From NCBI GenBank assembly GCA_030065825.1, contig JASJCY010000011.1:1-57242 (forward strand): 57,242 nucleotides of DNA, in the 5' to 3' direction. The notes under the pieces were generated by a model. That model did not search any database. It saw only the letters and a program-made list of their open reading frames with translations, and was not told the origin of the DNA. This DNA is from Nostocaceae cyanobacterium (GTDB lineage: Bacteria > Cyanobacteriota > Cyanobacteriia > Cyanobacteriales > Nostocaceae). This document shows, in pieces, positions 43,646 to 52,280 of the stretch. The position numbers and the translations under genes were made by a program. The stretch's first letter is position 1. The number at the start of each line of letters is the position of its first letter.

Positions 43646-46111
43646 TTAAATAAGATTTTGGTAAGTTACTGAAGCAATAATATCGTTGAAGTCCCGGTCT
43701 CCTCCACCGAACAGATCCTCAAATCCAAAGATATTTTTATCCCCACTTCCTAACTGCATGATGTGAATTTCCTTGTCGGGATTCGCTTCCGTAAAAGAGA
43801 AATAAGCTAATGGTCCACCATCCACTCTGTTGTCAGGATTTTGAGAGAGAAACTCGCTAACATCGGCATCAGCAATCAAAAATAGCCCTAACACCTGTCC
43901 TCCCTGTAAGTCCACAGTTGTGGAACTAGTACCGTTATTATTAGGAGCAGATAAAGTAATAGCACGTTCAACAGCAGCTTGGGAATAGCCTATATCTCCA
44001 GGTTTAAAGTCAATGATGCGATCGCCATTAATGTCGATTCCACCTGTGAGGTCATCTACTGCATAAACCCCAATGGTGTTTTGAAAATCTGCTACGCGAG
44101 AGAGATTAATTTCTGCCTGCACCCGGTTGGTTGAGTTACCGGGAGTAACTAGAACTGGTGTAGGACTGATTTCAAAACTTACTGTTTCCCCTTGACTATC
44201 TGTAAACTGGAGTTGGTTATAACCGGTTCCTTCACTGATTGCTATCTGGCTGTTGTTATCTGTGGAGAAGGTCGTCTGAGTGCCATCACTGAGGTAAAAG
44301 ATATTGAAACCAGTTATCAAAGTAGCTGATTGCAGTTGAGAAATTGATTCTCCTTCGGAAACCACAAAGTCCCCTTGGGCATTTTCACGGGTGAGGACAT
44401 TGCTAGAATTGCTCTGATTCCCATTGAAAATCGCCTGCTTGCGGTTTAAAATTACTGTTTGGTAATTTGGGTCATCCGGGTTGAGATCGATGATTCCATC
44501 GCCATCCAGGTCTAATCCACCGTTGGCATCATCTACAGCAATAAAGCCAAACTCATAATTTCGGGCAGAACTTTGCAACCAACGTACTTGAATTTGGGCA
44601 CTAGCAGACTTGTTGGCTTGAAATACACCACCGCTTTGGCTTAGACGGAATAAAGGCTGAATATTGAGGTCAACTTTGGCTGGCTGTTCAGCGTATACTG
44701 TCCCGTCTGAACCATTCCAACCAAAGCTAGTGTTACCAATAAAATCTGTTACTGGGATGAAGGTAAGATTGTCTAGTTCTGCGACTTCAATTTCTTGACC
44801 TAAAGTAACTACTGTGTCACCAAGTTTTAGGGTACCGTTGTCAGGGAGAGAAGTAATTTGAATTTTACTTAGAGAATTGTCATCTGTGTCGTTGAAGACA
44901 TCGTTGAAAAGGTCGTTGAAGGCATAAATAAAGTCAGCAGCCGCAAATACAATTACAGTATCTTCATCTTGTTGCTTTTTGATATCACTGACACTGCGTG
45001 CTTCGTTACGGTCAATAACAATGAAGCTATCTACACTCATTGTGATATCACTACCAGATGAACCGCCACCTGTACTAACTGCTGTAATTGAACTGCCATT
45101 AGTTAAAATCAGATCCGATGCATCAACTGTGATATTACCACCAACTGAACCCCCACCTATATCACCTGTTGTAATTGAACTGCCATCACGAGGTTTTAGA
45201 ATGAGTTCCGATACAACATTAATTGTGATATTACCAGCATCTGAACTGCTATTAGTAACATCGCCATTGTTAAGGCTACTTGAATCAACTGTTGTAATTA
45301 AATTGCCACTTGTACCATGGGGAACTATGAGTCTATTTGCATTAATTTGAATTGAACCGTCATTTAAACCATTGTTATTGCCACTGGCAACAATAATCTC
45401 AACCGTGTTACTAGCATTGATAGTAGCTGAGTTCCAATTTATTGCCCCCAGAGTAGTAAAACTACTGGCATCAATTAGACCATCTGTACCAATGAAATTG
45501 AGTTCACCAGACGATGCAACAGCAGCAATCTTGATGTTATCCCCTGTAATTGAAGCAATATCAATATCATTTCCAACCTGAATTTCACCACCTACTAAAG
45601 AGAGAGTTTTAGCAACTTCAAAATCCTGGCTGAAAACTTGGAGTGTACCAATCTCTGTATCTAGAAAACCTAAACCTACCGGATCAGCATCAGATGCGAC
45701 TTCTCCTGCTTGTGGTTGTGCATAAAAGCGTTCATTTTCCCCCAACTTCAAATAATCCGCAGTTGAAGCATGAAAATCCCCTGGAACCTGTAAAATTGCT
45801 CCAGTATCAAATACCACTCCCGCAGGATTGATAAAGTAAATATTGGCACCAGAAATTTCTGACCTAATTAAGCCGTTAATAGAAGAGACATCATTTCCAG
45901 TGACACGGATAATGATATTTTGGACATTATCTAATCCTGCTGATGCTGCAAAAGTCGCACTCCCAGCTTCTGGGATATTGAACTCACTAAAACTAAAGAA
46001 AAGATTATCCCTAACTGGAGTACCACCAGTAATAGTAAATTCCCTTCCGTTTGGTGTGATACTGACATCAGTGGTCTCATCTAGAGAATCGATGACAATT
46101 AAAGAAGCCAT
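43646..46111 (-). CDS. Filamentous-haemagglutinin-type N-terminal domain protein with DUF4114 end
   Basis: The protein has about 821 aa from the ATG at 46111 (TTG at 46123 possible). Residues about 1-150 match the TPS/FHA secretion domain: ITGGTPVRDNLFFSFSEFNI, NGLIRSEISGANIYFINPAG and VVFDTGAILQVPGDFHAST. A beta-helix-like stretch follows (repeated NITINV..., NITVDASDLILTNGSSIT), then a cadherin/Ig-like segment (near 440-500). Acidic Ca-binding-like DLDGDGIIDLNPDDPNY and DINGDRIIDFKPGD occur, and the C-terminal DUF4114 reads FGFEDLFGGGDRDFNDIIAS. No signal peptide precedes the TPS domain in either start, which is unusual for an exported adhesin. The gene points at urtA but is a separate unit. 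Confidence 0.8.
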   Translation of the reverse strand: MASLIVIDSLDETTDVSITPNGREFTITGGTPVRDNLFFSFSEFNIPEAGSATFAASAGLDNVQNIIIRVTGNDVSSINGLIRSEISGANIYFINPAGVVFDTGAILQVPGDFHASTADYLKLGENERFYAQPQAGEVASDADPVGLGFLDTEIGTLQVFSQDFEVAKTLSLVGGEIQVGNDIDIASITGDNIKIAAVASSGELNFIGTDGLIDASSFTTLGAINWNSATINASNTVEIIVASGNNNGLNDGSIQINANRLIVPHGTSGNLITTVDSSSLNNGDVTNSSSDAGNITINVVSELILKPRDGSSITTGDIGGGSVGGNITVDASDLILTNGSSITAVSTGGGSSGSDITMSVDSFIVIDRNEARSVSDIKKQQDEDTVIVFAAADFIYAFNDLFNDVFNDTDDNSLSKIQITSLPDNGTLKLGDTVVTLGQEIEVAELDNLTFIPVTDFIGNTSFGWNGSDGTVYAEQPAKVDLNIQPLFRLSQSGGVFQANKSASAQIQVRWLQSSARNYEFGFIAVDDANGGLDLDGDGIIDLNPDDPNYQTVILNRKQAIFNGNQSNSSNVLTRENAQGDFVVSEGESISQLQSATLITGFNIFYLSDGTQTTFSTDNNSQIAISEGTGYNQLQFTDSQGETVSFEISPTPVLVTPGNSTNRVQAEINLSRVADFQNTIGVYAVDDLTGGIDINGDRIIDFKPGDIGYSQAAVERAITLSAPNNNGTSSTTVDLQGGQVLGLFLIADADVSEFLSQNPDNRVDGGPLAYFSFTEANPDKEIHIMQLGSGDKNIFGFEDLFGGGDRDFNDIIASVTYQNLI

Positions 46112-46123
46112 TTCTGTAGCCAA

Positions 46124-46579
46124 GAGATTATACCTATTAAAATGAACAATTTGGATACCTATATAGTTCCCTTAGTTCCCTTGTTCCTTTCATTAATAGG
46201 CATATTGCTAGAAAAATTGTTTTTTTGGACAAAAGTAGTTAAATAAGTTCAAAAGTCAATCATTGACTCCTCTTTTCTTCTTCCTTCCTCTACGTTCTCT
46301 CTCTTGAAAAGTTGCTCTTGCAGGAAACCACGCCACTTCTCTCAACGCGGGGAACCCGCGCACGAGAGTGGCTCCACAAGACCGCACTTTTCGCTGCGTC
46401 TCTGTGGTTTTTTCTTTCTTCTGGTGGAATACCAAACAATAAATTATGCCAAATTGTAGGGGCGCGGTTTCCGCGCCCCTACGAATGATACAATTGGTAA
46501 ATTGAGGTTTGGAATATTTTCTTATTTGCAAGTCCCTTATATTTCAGTGCAATCGGAAAATTTCCTACTACATCCTCAA
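46124..46579. repeat. Repeat-bearing intergenic region
   Basis: It contains a diverged copy of the GAAAAGTTGC...CGCACTTTTCGC unit (about 46303-46398). Inside that unit is a hairpin whose arms GCCACTTCTCTC and GAGAGTGGC replace the GCCACTTGCT/AGCAGTGGC arms of other copies. No gene is seen. Confidence 0.55.
46456..46482. terminator. GTAGGGGCGCGG palindrome after the hydroxylase gene
   Basis: A 12-bp perfect stem with loop TTT, about 100 bases past the end of the minus-strand five-gene cluster. It is related to the ctaE palindrome and could end that operon. Confidence 0.4.
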
Positions 46580-47083
46580 TTACCACCACTTCAATTGCAA
46601 ATAACCCCGTTCTGGTTCACTTAGTTCCTCATCTGTCAACCAATCTACAAGTTTATACGTACCAAAAATATAATCCCACCAGTCCACAGCTAAACCAAAA
46701 TTATGCTCCCACATGCCATACTTATGATGCACATAGTGAACAGGCATTTTCATCCAAAAACACTTAGTGGGATTTTCATGCTGTAATTGATGGGCATAGG
46801 CAGAAAAAGCAGCGTAACATAAAGCACCCATAAACCAACCTAACCCGGCATCCCAAGCGTAGAAAAACACTAAGCACATAGCTATCAAACTACCCTTAAT
46901 ATAATCCCGAAACTCCCACACAACCCCCTGTCCTTCATTGCGTTTGTGATGATCCCGGTGACGTTCACCAATGCGGGGGGAAACATGCATCAAGCGATGC
47001 ATCCAATATTCAACGAAACTCGCGAATACAAACGCGACAATAAAAAAGATTGCAAATCTGGTAATTATTAATAATGGATTCAT
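46580..47083 (-). CDS. Fatty acid hydroxylase / sterol desaturase superfamily protein
   Basis: This is a membrane di-iron enzyme of 167 aa counted from the ATG at 47083 (MNPLLIITRFAIFFIVAFVF); the longer open frame is repeat sequence. It has about three to four helices, and the histidine motifs are complete: EYWMHRLMH (HxxxH), ERHRDHH (HxxHH), HQLQHEN and HYVHHKYGMWEHN. The family hydroxylates or desaturates sterols, fatty acids, carotenoids (CrtZ-like size) or ceramides. It is last in the Rieske/AOS/GNAT/epimerase cluster, which favours an acyl or long-chain-base substrate (inference). Confidence 0.85.
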   Translation of the reverse strand: MNPLLIITRFAIFFIVAFVFASFVEYWMHRLMHVSPRIGERHRDHHKRNEGQGVVWEFRDYIKGSLIAMCLVFFYAWDAGLGWFMGALCYAAFSAYAHQLQHENPTKCFWMKMPVHYVHHKYGMWEHNFGLAVDWWDYIFGTYKLVDWLTDEELSEPERGYLQLKWW

Positions 47084-47138
47084 TTTATATATCCTTATTT
47101 TGCAGTAAAGTTTAGGGTGTAGGGTGGGGAGTGACGTA

Positions 47139-47206
47139 AGAAACCGGGTTTCTTCTGGACTAAGTAGGGAAATTTTGGGTGTTTTGCCCAAAGAAACCCG
47201 GTTTCT
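47139..47206. repeat. AAACCGGGTTTCT inverted element between epimerase and hydroxylase genes
   Basis: AGAAACCGGGTTTCT and AGAAACCCGGTTTCT arms surround about 38 bases. It fills most of the 160-bp gap within the five-gene unit. Confidence 0.65.
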
Positions 47207-47243
47207 CGGACTGTACGAGAAGGATAGTGCTGCATTGCCCACC

Positions 47244-48206
47244 CTAATGTAATTTTTCCACTATCTCCTTCAAAGTTTGAGACACGGAACGGGGTTGCCA
47301 ACCTAACTCTTGCCGTGCTTTACTCGCATCTATACGCACGCAACGGTCATATATATAATGCACCCTCTCCCGACTTATGGGAGGATTCCAATTCAAAACC
47401 CGTCCCATAACGTCAAGTATATTACCCCCAACCCTGACTAAAGGTTCCGGTACTTCCACGGGGACAGGAATACCAGTTTCTTGACTCAGTATGGCAAACA
47501 TTTCTCGGCTGGGAACTTCCCCCGCAGAAATAATGTAATGTTCTCCCGGTTTTGCTTTTTGTGCAGCTAATATCATCGCATCAACCAAATCATCCACATG
47601 GACAATACCAGTAATGCGATCGCCACCCACCCACAATTTCATCCCACCCCGCAAAAATAGCTGAATTGCTGGTCCAAAATGAGGGTCATCAGCACCAAAT
47701 ATACCAGAAGGCATGACACTAACTACAGGTAAACCCCCGGCAACGGCTTGATTTACAAGTTCCTGTGCCTTATACTTAGTGCGATCGTAAGCTGAGGAAA
47801 AGTCTTTCTGGGTTCTTTGGAAGGTTTCATTGACTACCTTTCCTTGGGTATCGCCATACACCCCAATGGTGCTACAGTAAACCATTTTGGAGATAGAGGT
47901 TTCTTTTGCTACTTCTAAGACCGCTTCAGTTCCCTGGACATTCACCCGTTCCATTTCTTGGGAATTGACTAAACCTATTTCCACATAAGCTGCGGTGTGA
48001 AAGACAGTATCAACTCCCTCCATGGCTTTACCTAAAGCGTTGCGGTCGGTAATGTCTCCATAAACCAATTCCACCCCAGTATTTGCAAGCCTAGCTAAAT
48101 TGCTGGATTGACGCACAAATCCCACTACTGAGTCTCCTTGGTTTTGTAGCGCTTTTACCAAATGGGAACCCGTAAATCCACTAGCACCCGTAACTAAAAC
48201 CTTCAT
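47244..48206 (-). CDS. NAD(P)-dependent epimerase/dehydratase (extended SDR)
   Basis: The 320-aa Rossmann-fold oxidoreductase has cofactor motif TGASGFTGSH at 6-15, YGDITD near 49, the VYCSTIGVYG segment near 109 and catalytic YDRTK (Tyr 140, Lys 144). It resembles 3-beta-HSD/HpnA-type and CerR-type reductases that act on lipid ketones. Its ATG overlaps the stop of the GNAT gene (ATGA), so the two are translationally coupled. In the ceramide model it would be the 3-keto reductase; other lipid or sugar substrates are possible. Confidence 0.88.
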   Translation of the reverse strand: MKVLVTGASGFTGSHLVKALQNQGDSVVGFVRQSSNLARLANTGVELVYGDITDRNALGKAMEGVDTVFHTAAYVEIGLVNSQEMERVNVQGTEAVLEVAKETSISKMVYCSTIGVYGDTQGKVVNETFQRTQKDFSSAYDRTKYKAQELVNQAVAGGLPVVSVMPSGIFGADDPHFGPAIQLFLRGGMKLWVGGDRITGIVHVDDLVDAMILAAQKAKPGEHYIISAGEVPSREMFAILSQETGIPVPVEVPEPLVRVGGNILDVMGRVLNWNPPISRERVHYIYDRCVRIDASKARQELGWQPRSVSQTLKEIVEKLH

Positions 48207-49342
48207 AGCGCTTTCTCGTAAACCCTGTAAGTTTTGTAAATTTTGCCACCAGAAGCTTCAATGATCTTGCGGGAGGGCATATTATCTTCCCATATCCAAG
48301 AAAGTTCAGCCCGTTTATAAGGCTTACCCTTTTTGATTCCTCCCTGCATACCCAGATAAATTAATGCCAAGGAAACCATTTTACGGCGATATTCTGGAAG
48401 GGAAGCCAAAGCAATCACCCTTGCTTGATCTATCTGACGACGATACCAGAGAAATTTGAGAATACCCAACCAGTTAAGTTTACCGTTGACGTGTTTCAGG
48501 GCAATATTATAGTCAGGTAAACCCATCCAAAAGCCAATCATCTTACCGTTATCTTCCGCAACTGGGAAGACATCTGGATCTACCAACTGCTGCAAATCCT
48601 TGGCTTCTTCCAGAAATTCTGATTCGGTGCGGGGGGTAGAACTCCAGTTATAAGCAAAAGCGGTGTTAAATAGATGATAGAGACTGCGACAGTCTTGTTC
48701 AAAGGCTTCCCCTTTGGTATAGATAGGACGAAAGGTAATGCCAGATTTACAAGCAATGCGATAGCCTTTGGCAAATTTTTCCGAGAGACTTTGATCTACA
48801 GAAAAATCGTAAGCATAGGCATCTTTTGCATTCTCCCAACCGTCTTTTTCCATATATTGTGGATAGTAAGGTGGATTATAGGGCATCATCATGACTGGTG
48901 GTGAATCGAAGCCATCCACCAAGAAAAGACAGCCATTATGAGTTGAGAGATTAATTGGTCCCCTGATGGCTGTCATCCCGCGATCGCGCAACCACTGGGA
49001 AGCTGTTTCTAACAATGCTTGGGCTACTTCAAAATCTTCTATACATTCAAAATAGCCAAACAGTCCGATATTCTTCTCTTCTCGTTCAATTAGTCGTTGA
49101 TTGATTGCTGCAACAATTCGTCCTAGAGGTTCTCCTGAATCTTTCCCCACAGCGATAAACTGTTGAAGTTGTCCGTATTGTAAAAAAGGAGTATTTGGGG
49201 CTAGTTGTTTAGCAATACTACTACGTATTGGTGGCACCCAATTTCGATCATTTTTATAGACTTTGGCAGGAATATCAAGGAAAGTTTCCCTGTCTGAGTC
49301 AGTACTAACAGCTTTAATCTCAAATTTGGTAGGTATATCCAT
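48203..49342 (-). CDS. GNAT-fold acyltransferase, candidate N-acyltransferase of a ceramide-like pathway
   Basis: The 379-aa protein counted from the ATG at 49342 (TTG at 49351 possible) has duplicated GNAT-like halves. Motifs include YKNDRNWVPPIRSSIAKQLA near 30-50, GRIVAAINQRL, LFGYFECIEDFEVAQALLET, AIRGPINLSTHNGCLFLVDG then FDSPPVMMMPYNPPYYPQYM, and a C-terminal RAELSWIWEDNMPSRKIIEA. This is the large GNAT family with the WVPP opening. The bacterial ceramide synthase of Caulobacter is also a GNAT-type protein, and the neighbours fit; membership in that exact subfamily needs a search. It overlaps the downstream reductase gene by four bases. Confidence 0.8.
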   Translation of the reverse strand: MDIPTKFEIKAVSTDSDRETFLDIPAKVYKNDRNWVPPIRSSIAKQLAPNTPFLQYGQLQQFIAVGKDSGEPLGRIVAAINQRLIEREEKNIGLFGYFECIEDFEVAQALLETASQWLRDRGMTAIRGPINLSTHNGCLFLVDGFDSPPVMMMPYNPPYYPQYMEKDGWENAKDAYAYDFSVDQSLSEKFAKGYRIACKSGITFRPIYTKGEAFEQDCRSLYHLFNTAFAYNWSSTPRTESEFLEEAKDLQQLVDPDVFPVAEDNGKMIGFWMGLPDYNIALKHVNGKLNWLGILKFLWYRRQIDQARVIALASLPEYRRKMVSLALIYLGMQGGIKKGKPYKRAELSWIWEDNMPSRKIIEASGGKIYKTYRVYEKAL

Positions 49343-49554
49343 GATTTCCAAAGGGGGAAAATTGAAAATTGAAAATTAATTATTAATTATTAATTATTAA
49401 TAAATGGTAACTTTCAATTATTAAATTCTTTTAATTGCTAAAGTCTCTCAACTCCTAATTTTTAACTCTACCCCTAGTGGGCGCAAGCTTTGCGCCCCTA
49501 CAAACTTGATGCCTGGTGGGTGCAAGCTTTGCGTCCCTACAAACTTCTAACTCC

Positions 49555-50841
49555 TTAAGCAGTAGCTACGGTTGCTGGTTTATACAAGTCTTCCCGTGTT
49601 TTTACTAATGCTTCAACCAATATATCCATCTGTTCTTTGGTATGCAAAGCATTAGCGGTGATTCGCAGACGGGGTTTAGCAATAAACCAAATTGCAGATA
49701 CCCAAACACCATATTTTTCCATGAGATGACGAGCAAAGGCTTTAGGATTGTATTCTGGGGGTAGAACCACCGGAATCACATTAGTTTCCCCAATCACTTC
49801 AAAATTATGCTCAATCAGACGCGATCGCAAGTAACGAGAATTAGCCTGTAGGGTTTGCACTAACTGGGGATTTTGACGCACCTGACGGATACTTTCTAAA
49901 GCTGCTGCGGTGGTTGGAGGGGGAAGAGAAATAGTACCGATGGAAGTTGGTGAAACATCGAGTAAGTCAATCATTTCTGGTAAATGACTGCTAATTGCTG
50001 CCCCTGCGGATGCTGCAAACTTAGAAAAAGTGGTCATAATCAGGGGTACCATCCCCCGATCCAAAACTTCTTGGGTCGTAATGCCAAAGTGTTCATATAT
50101 ACCGCCCCCCGTCGCACCAATTGCCCCACTAGCATGTGCTTCATCCATAACAATTACGCTACCGGGGTAATTTTCTAGCACATCTAACATTTCTGGCAAG
50201 GGAGCAATATCGGCATCCATAGAGAATACCGCATCAGAAACCACCATAATGCGATCGCCAGATTTGGCATAGCGGCGCAATTTTCGGGCTAAATCATTGA
50301 CATCGCAGTGACGATATGCCTTCACTCGTACATTGGGACTATGGCTAAACATTTTCCCGGAACGATTCCCTGCATTGACGACTGCAGAGAGGATACAACC
50401 GTGGTTCAGAACATCGGTGAGAATGAGTGTTTCTCTGGTATTCTGGAAACCGGGAATAGCAATCGCCAAGTGACAAAAGCCATCGATTAAGGCTTGCATT
50501 GCCATCCAAGCATTGACAAATAGATGGGTATGGGGTAAATGCTTAAAAGCTGAAATTTCTTGTTCTAACTGGCGATGCAAGTCAATGCGACCACTCAACA
50601 CCGAACAAGAACTATTGGATGTACCATATTTGAGGATGGCATCAATCCCTGCTTGTTTGACGGCTTCTGATTGCACTAGACCCAAAACATCATTGGTGCA
50701 AAAAGTTAGCAGCTTGTATCGTTTACCATCATTAGGGTCTTCAATTTCTACTAAATTTCCCTGCTTGGAATGACAGACGTATTTATCTGGATAGAGACCA
50801 CTTTTATATAGTCCCTGCATATACTTTTGAACAACTTCCAC
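49555..50841 (-). CDS. Alpha-oxoamine synthase family PLP enzyme (serine palmitoyltransferase/KBL-like)
   Basis: The 428-aa fold-type-I PLP enzyme condenses an amino acid with an acyl thioester and releases CO2. Key residues are TNDVLGL near 49, LNHGCILSAV (His 147), SMDADIAPL, VMDEAHASGAIGATGGGIYE then HFGI (Asp 233, His 236), and the PLP-lysine in TTFSKFAASAGA (Lys 274). The EHFG after the GGG is reminiscent of serine palmitoyltransferase; BioF or KBL are the alternatives, but no biotin or threonine genes are adjacent. The start is GTG with GAGGAG 11 bases upstream. The gene lies between the Rieske and GNAT genes on the same strand. Confidence 0.85.
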   Translation of the reverse strand: MEVVQKYMQGLYKSGLYPDKYVCHSKQGNLVEIEDPNDGKRYKLLTFCTNDVLGLVQSEAVKQAGIDAILKYGTSNSSCSVLSGRIDLHRQLEQEISAFKHLPHTHLFVNAWMAMQALIDGFCHLAIAIPGFQNTRETLILTDVLNHGCILSAVVNAGNRSGKMFSHSPNVRVKAYRHCDVNDLARKLRRYAKSGDRIMVVSDAVFSMDADIAPLPEMLDVLENYPGSVIVMDEAHASGAIGATGGGIYEHFGITTQEVLDRGMVPLIMTTFSKFAASAGAAISSHLPEMIDLLDVSPTSIGTISLPPPTTAAALESIRQVRQNPQLVQTLQANSRYLRSRLIEHNFEVIGETNVIPVVLPPEYNPKAFARHLMEKYGVWVSAIWFIAKPRLRITANALHTKEQMDILVEALVKTREDLYKPATVATA

Positions 50842-50934
50842 CTTAGTCTACTCCTCTCACCTTGATAAATAGTCGAATGGCTTTAGATACATCGGATTTT
50901 AAACTAACTAGTATAGTAACTAGACGATTAAAAC

Positions 50935-52056
50935 TTATTCAGTGGCGATCGCCCCCGTTACATGAGATGATTTTTTTACCTGGGGATTGTCTCCATTTGA
51001 CAGGTTTCTCGATTGTTGCATAAATTTTTCATATTGCCCGACAATTACCCGTTGCAAAGCGATGATTGCGGGGTTAATTTCCACATAACGCCGTTGGGGA
51101 TTAGCCAAATAGGTACGCTGTTCGCTTTCAATCATCTCCACATCTTGGTCGAGGAATTTTTTAAATAAAAAGCGCCAAATAAATTTGGATAGCTGGGGTT
51201 TAATTCTTTTTAATAGCCATTTTGGTAAGCGAACTTTCAAAAAGAACATAGAGAAAGATTTGGTTTCTGTGAGTCCTATAGGTAGCCGCATTAAATAAAT
51301 GGCAGAGATCCCTTCTAGGGAACTGCGATAATGGGGATATTCATAGGTAATAGAGATGGTGCGAGTGGTGACTTGGTTCCCTTTGTCACTCAATCCCAGA
51401 AATTTCGTCAGCCAGCCTTGATAGGAAACCCGATACTCAGCAAGGACGGATGCTTCAGTTGAGCGTAAATTAATTAGGAGTGGATCGAACCAGCCCTGTA
51501 AATTTTTATGGAGAAAGCCATGAAAGACATCCATGGTATTTTCATTACATATGGAGAAATGTGCCTGAAAATGTGCCGGGATGGGAACCGCTAACCAGTC
51601 TGGATTGTCATATTCTGGTACATGGGGGGGTTGAATACTATCAGCTAAATTCTGTTGTCCAGGAAAAATCCAGATGATATTATATTTTTCTTGTACAGGA
51701 TAGCTACGTGCTTCGGCACAAGGGAGTTTTTGCTCCTTTGGCAAATAGGGAATACTCACACATGTACCATCCCCGTTAAATTGCCAACCGTGATAGGGAC
51801 ACACTAAGTTAGTACTATGTACCTCACCCTTATGTAAAGCTACGCCTTTATGGGGACAAGCATCTTCTAGGGCATGGAGTAAACCATCTTGATCGCGGTA
51901 TACTGCGATCGCTTGTTGCCATACAACTACGGGTATCACCTGACCCGGTTTGAGTCGATCAGCCCAAGCAACGGGATACCAGTAATTGGGGTTAATACCT
52001 ACTTCTCGCACCCGATTTTGAACCGTCTGGCTTTTCAAAGTTGGAGCCAGTTCCAT
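50935..52056 (-). CDS. Rieske 2Fe-2S oxygenase (PaO/ring-hydroxylating family)
   Basis: The 373-aa non-heme oxygenase has Rieske ligands CPHKG (Cys 67, His 69) and CPYHGWQF (Cys 86, His 89). The catalytic iron site is NENTMDVFHGFLHK (Asp 175, His 178, His 182, with Asn/Glu 170-171). The hydrophobic C-terminal part near 290-310 (LPKWLLKRIKPQLSKFIWRF) may attach it to the membrane, as in Tic55/PaO-like proteins. It is first of the minus-strand five-gene unit, 225 bases from the divergent radical SAM gene. The substrate is unknown; a lipid of this pathway or a pigment are both possible. Confidence 0.88.
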   Translation of the reverse strand: MELAPTLKSQTVQNRVREVGINPNYWYPVAWADRLKPGQVIPVVVWQQAIAVYRDQDGLLHALEDACPHKGVALHKGEVHSTNLVCPYHGWQFNGDGTCVSIPYLPKEQKLPCAEARSYPVQEKYNIIWIFPGQQNLADSIQPPHVPEYDNPDWLAVPIPAHFQAHFSICNENTMDVFHGFLHKNLQGWFDPLLINLRSTEASVLAEYRVSYQGWLTKFLGLSDKGNQVTTRTISITYEYPHYRSSLEGISAIYLMRLPIGLTETKSFSMFFLKVRLPKWLLKRIKPQLSKFIWRFLFKKFLDQDVEMIESEQRTYLANPQRRYVEINPAIIALQRVIVGQYEKFMQQSRNLSNGDNPQVKKSSHVTGAIATE

Positions 52057-52225
52057 TCCACACTCCTACATGAGCAATTACAAAGGAGAATCCTACAGGA
52101 CTCACCAATAATCTTATAAGAACTTTACAAATTACTCCGAAATTAAGCAAGAATAAATACGTAATTGGGTGAAGTTGCATAAGTTTCCAGTTAGGGTCAC
52201 TTAATTGGGAACGGGTGATAAACTC

Positions 52226-52270
52226 TTACCAATTACCAATTACCAATTACCAATTACCCATTACCAATTT
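52226..52270. repeat. ACCAATT heptamer array before the radical SAM gene
   Basis: About five tandem ACCAATT units end 11 bases before the ATG at 52281. They extend the reading frame upstream (repeated YQLPITN), which is why the longer start is not accepted. Confidence 0.85.
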
Positions 52271-52280
52271 TTTTGATAAA

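Noticed and set aside
46256-46531. 91-codon minus-strand frame after the hydroxylase gene
   Set aside because: It is built from the GAAAAGTTGC repeat and the GTAGGGGC palindrome.
47084-47242. N-terminal extension of the fatty acid hydroxylase frame
   Set aside because: It translates the AAACCGGGTTTCT repeat; the ATG at 47083 gives the normal family start.
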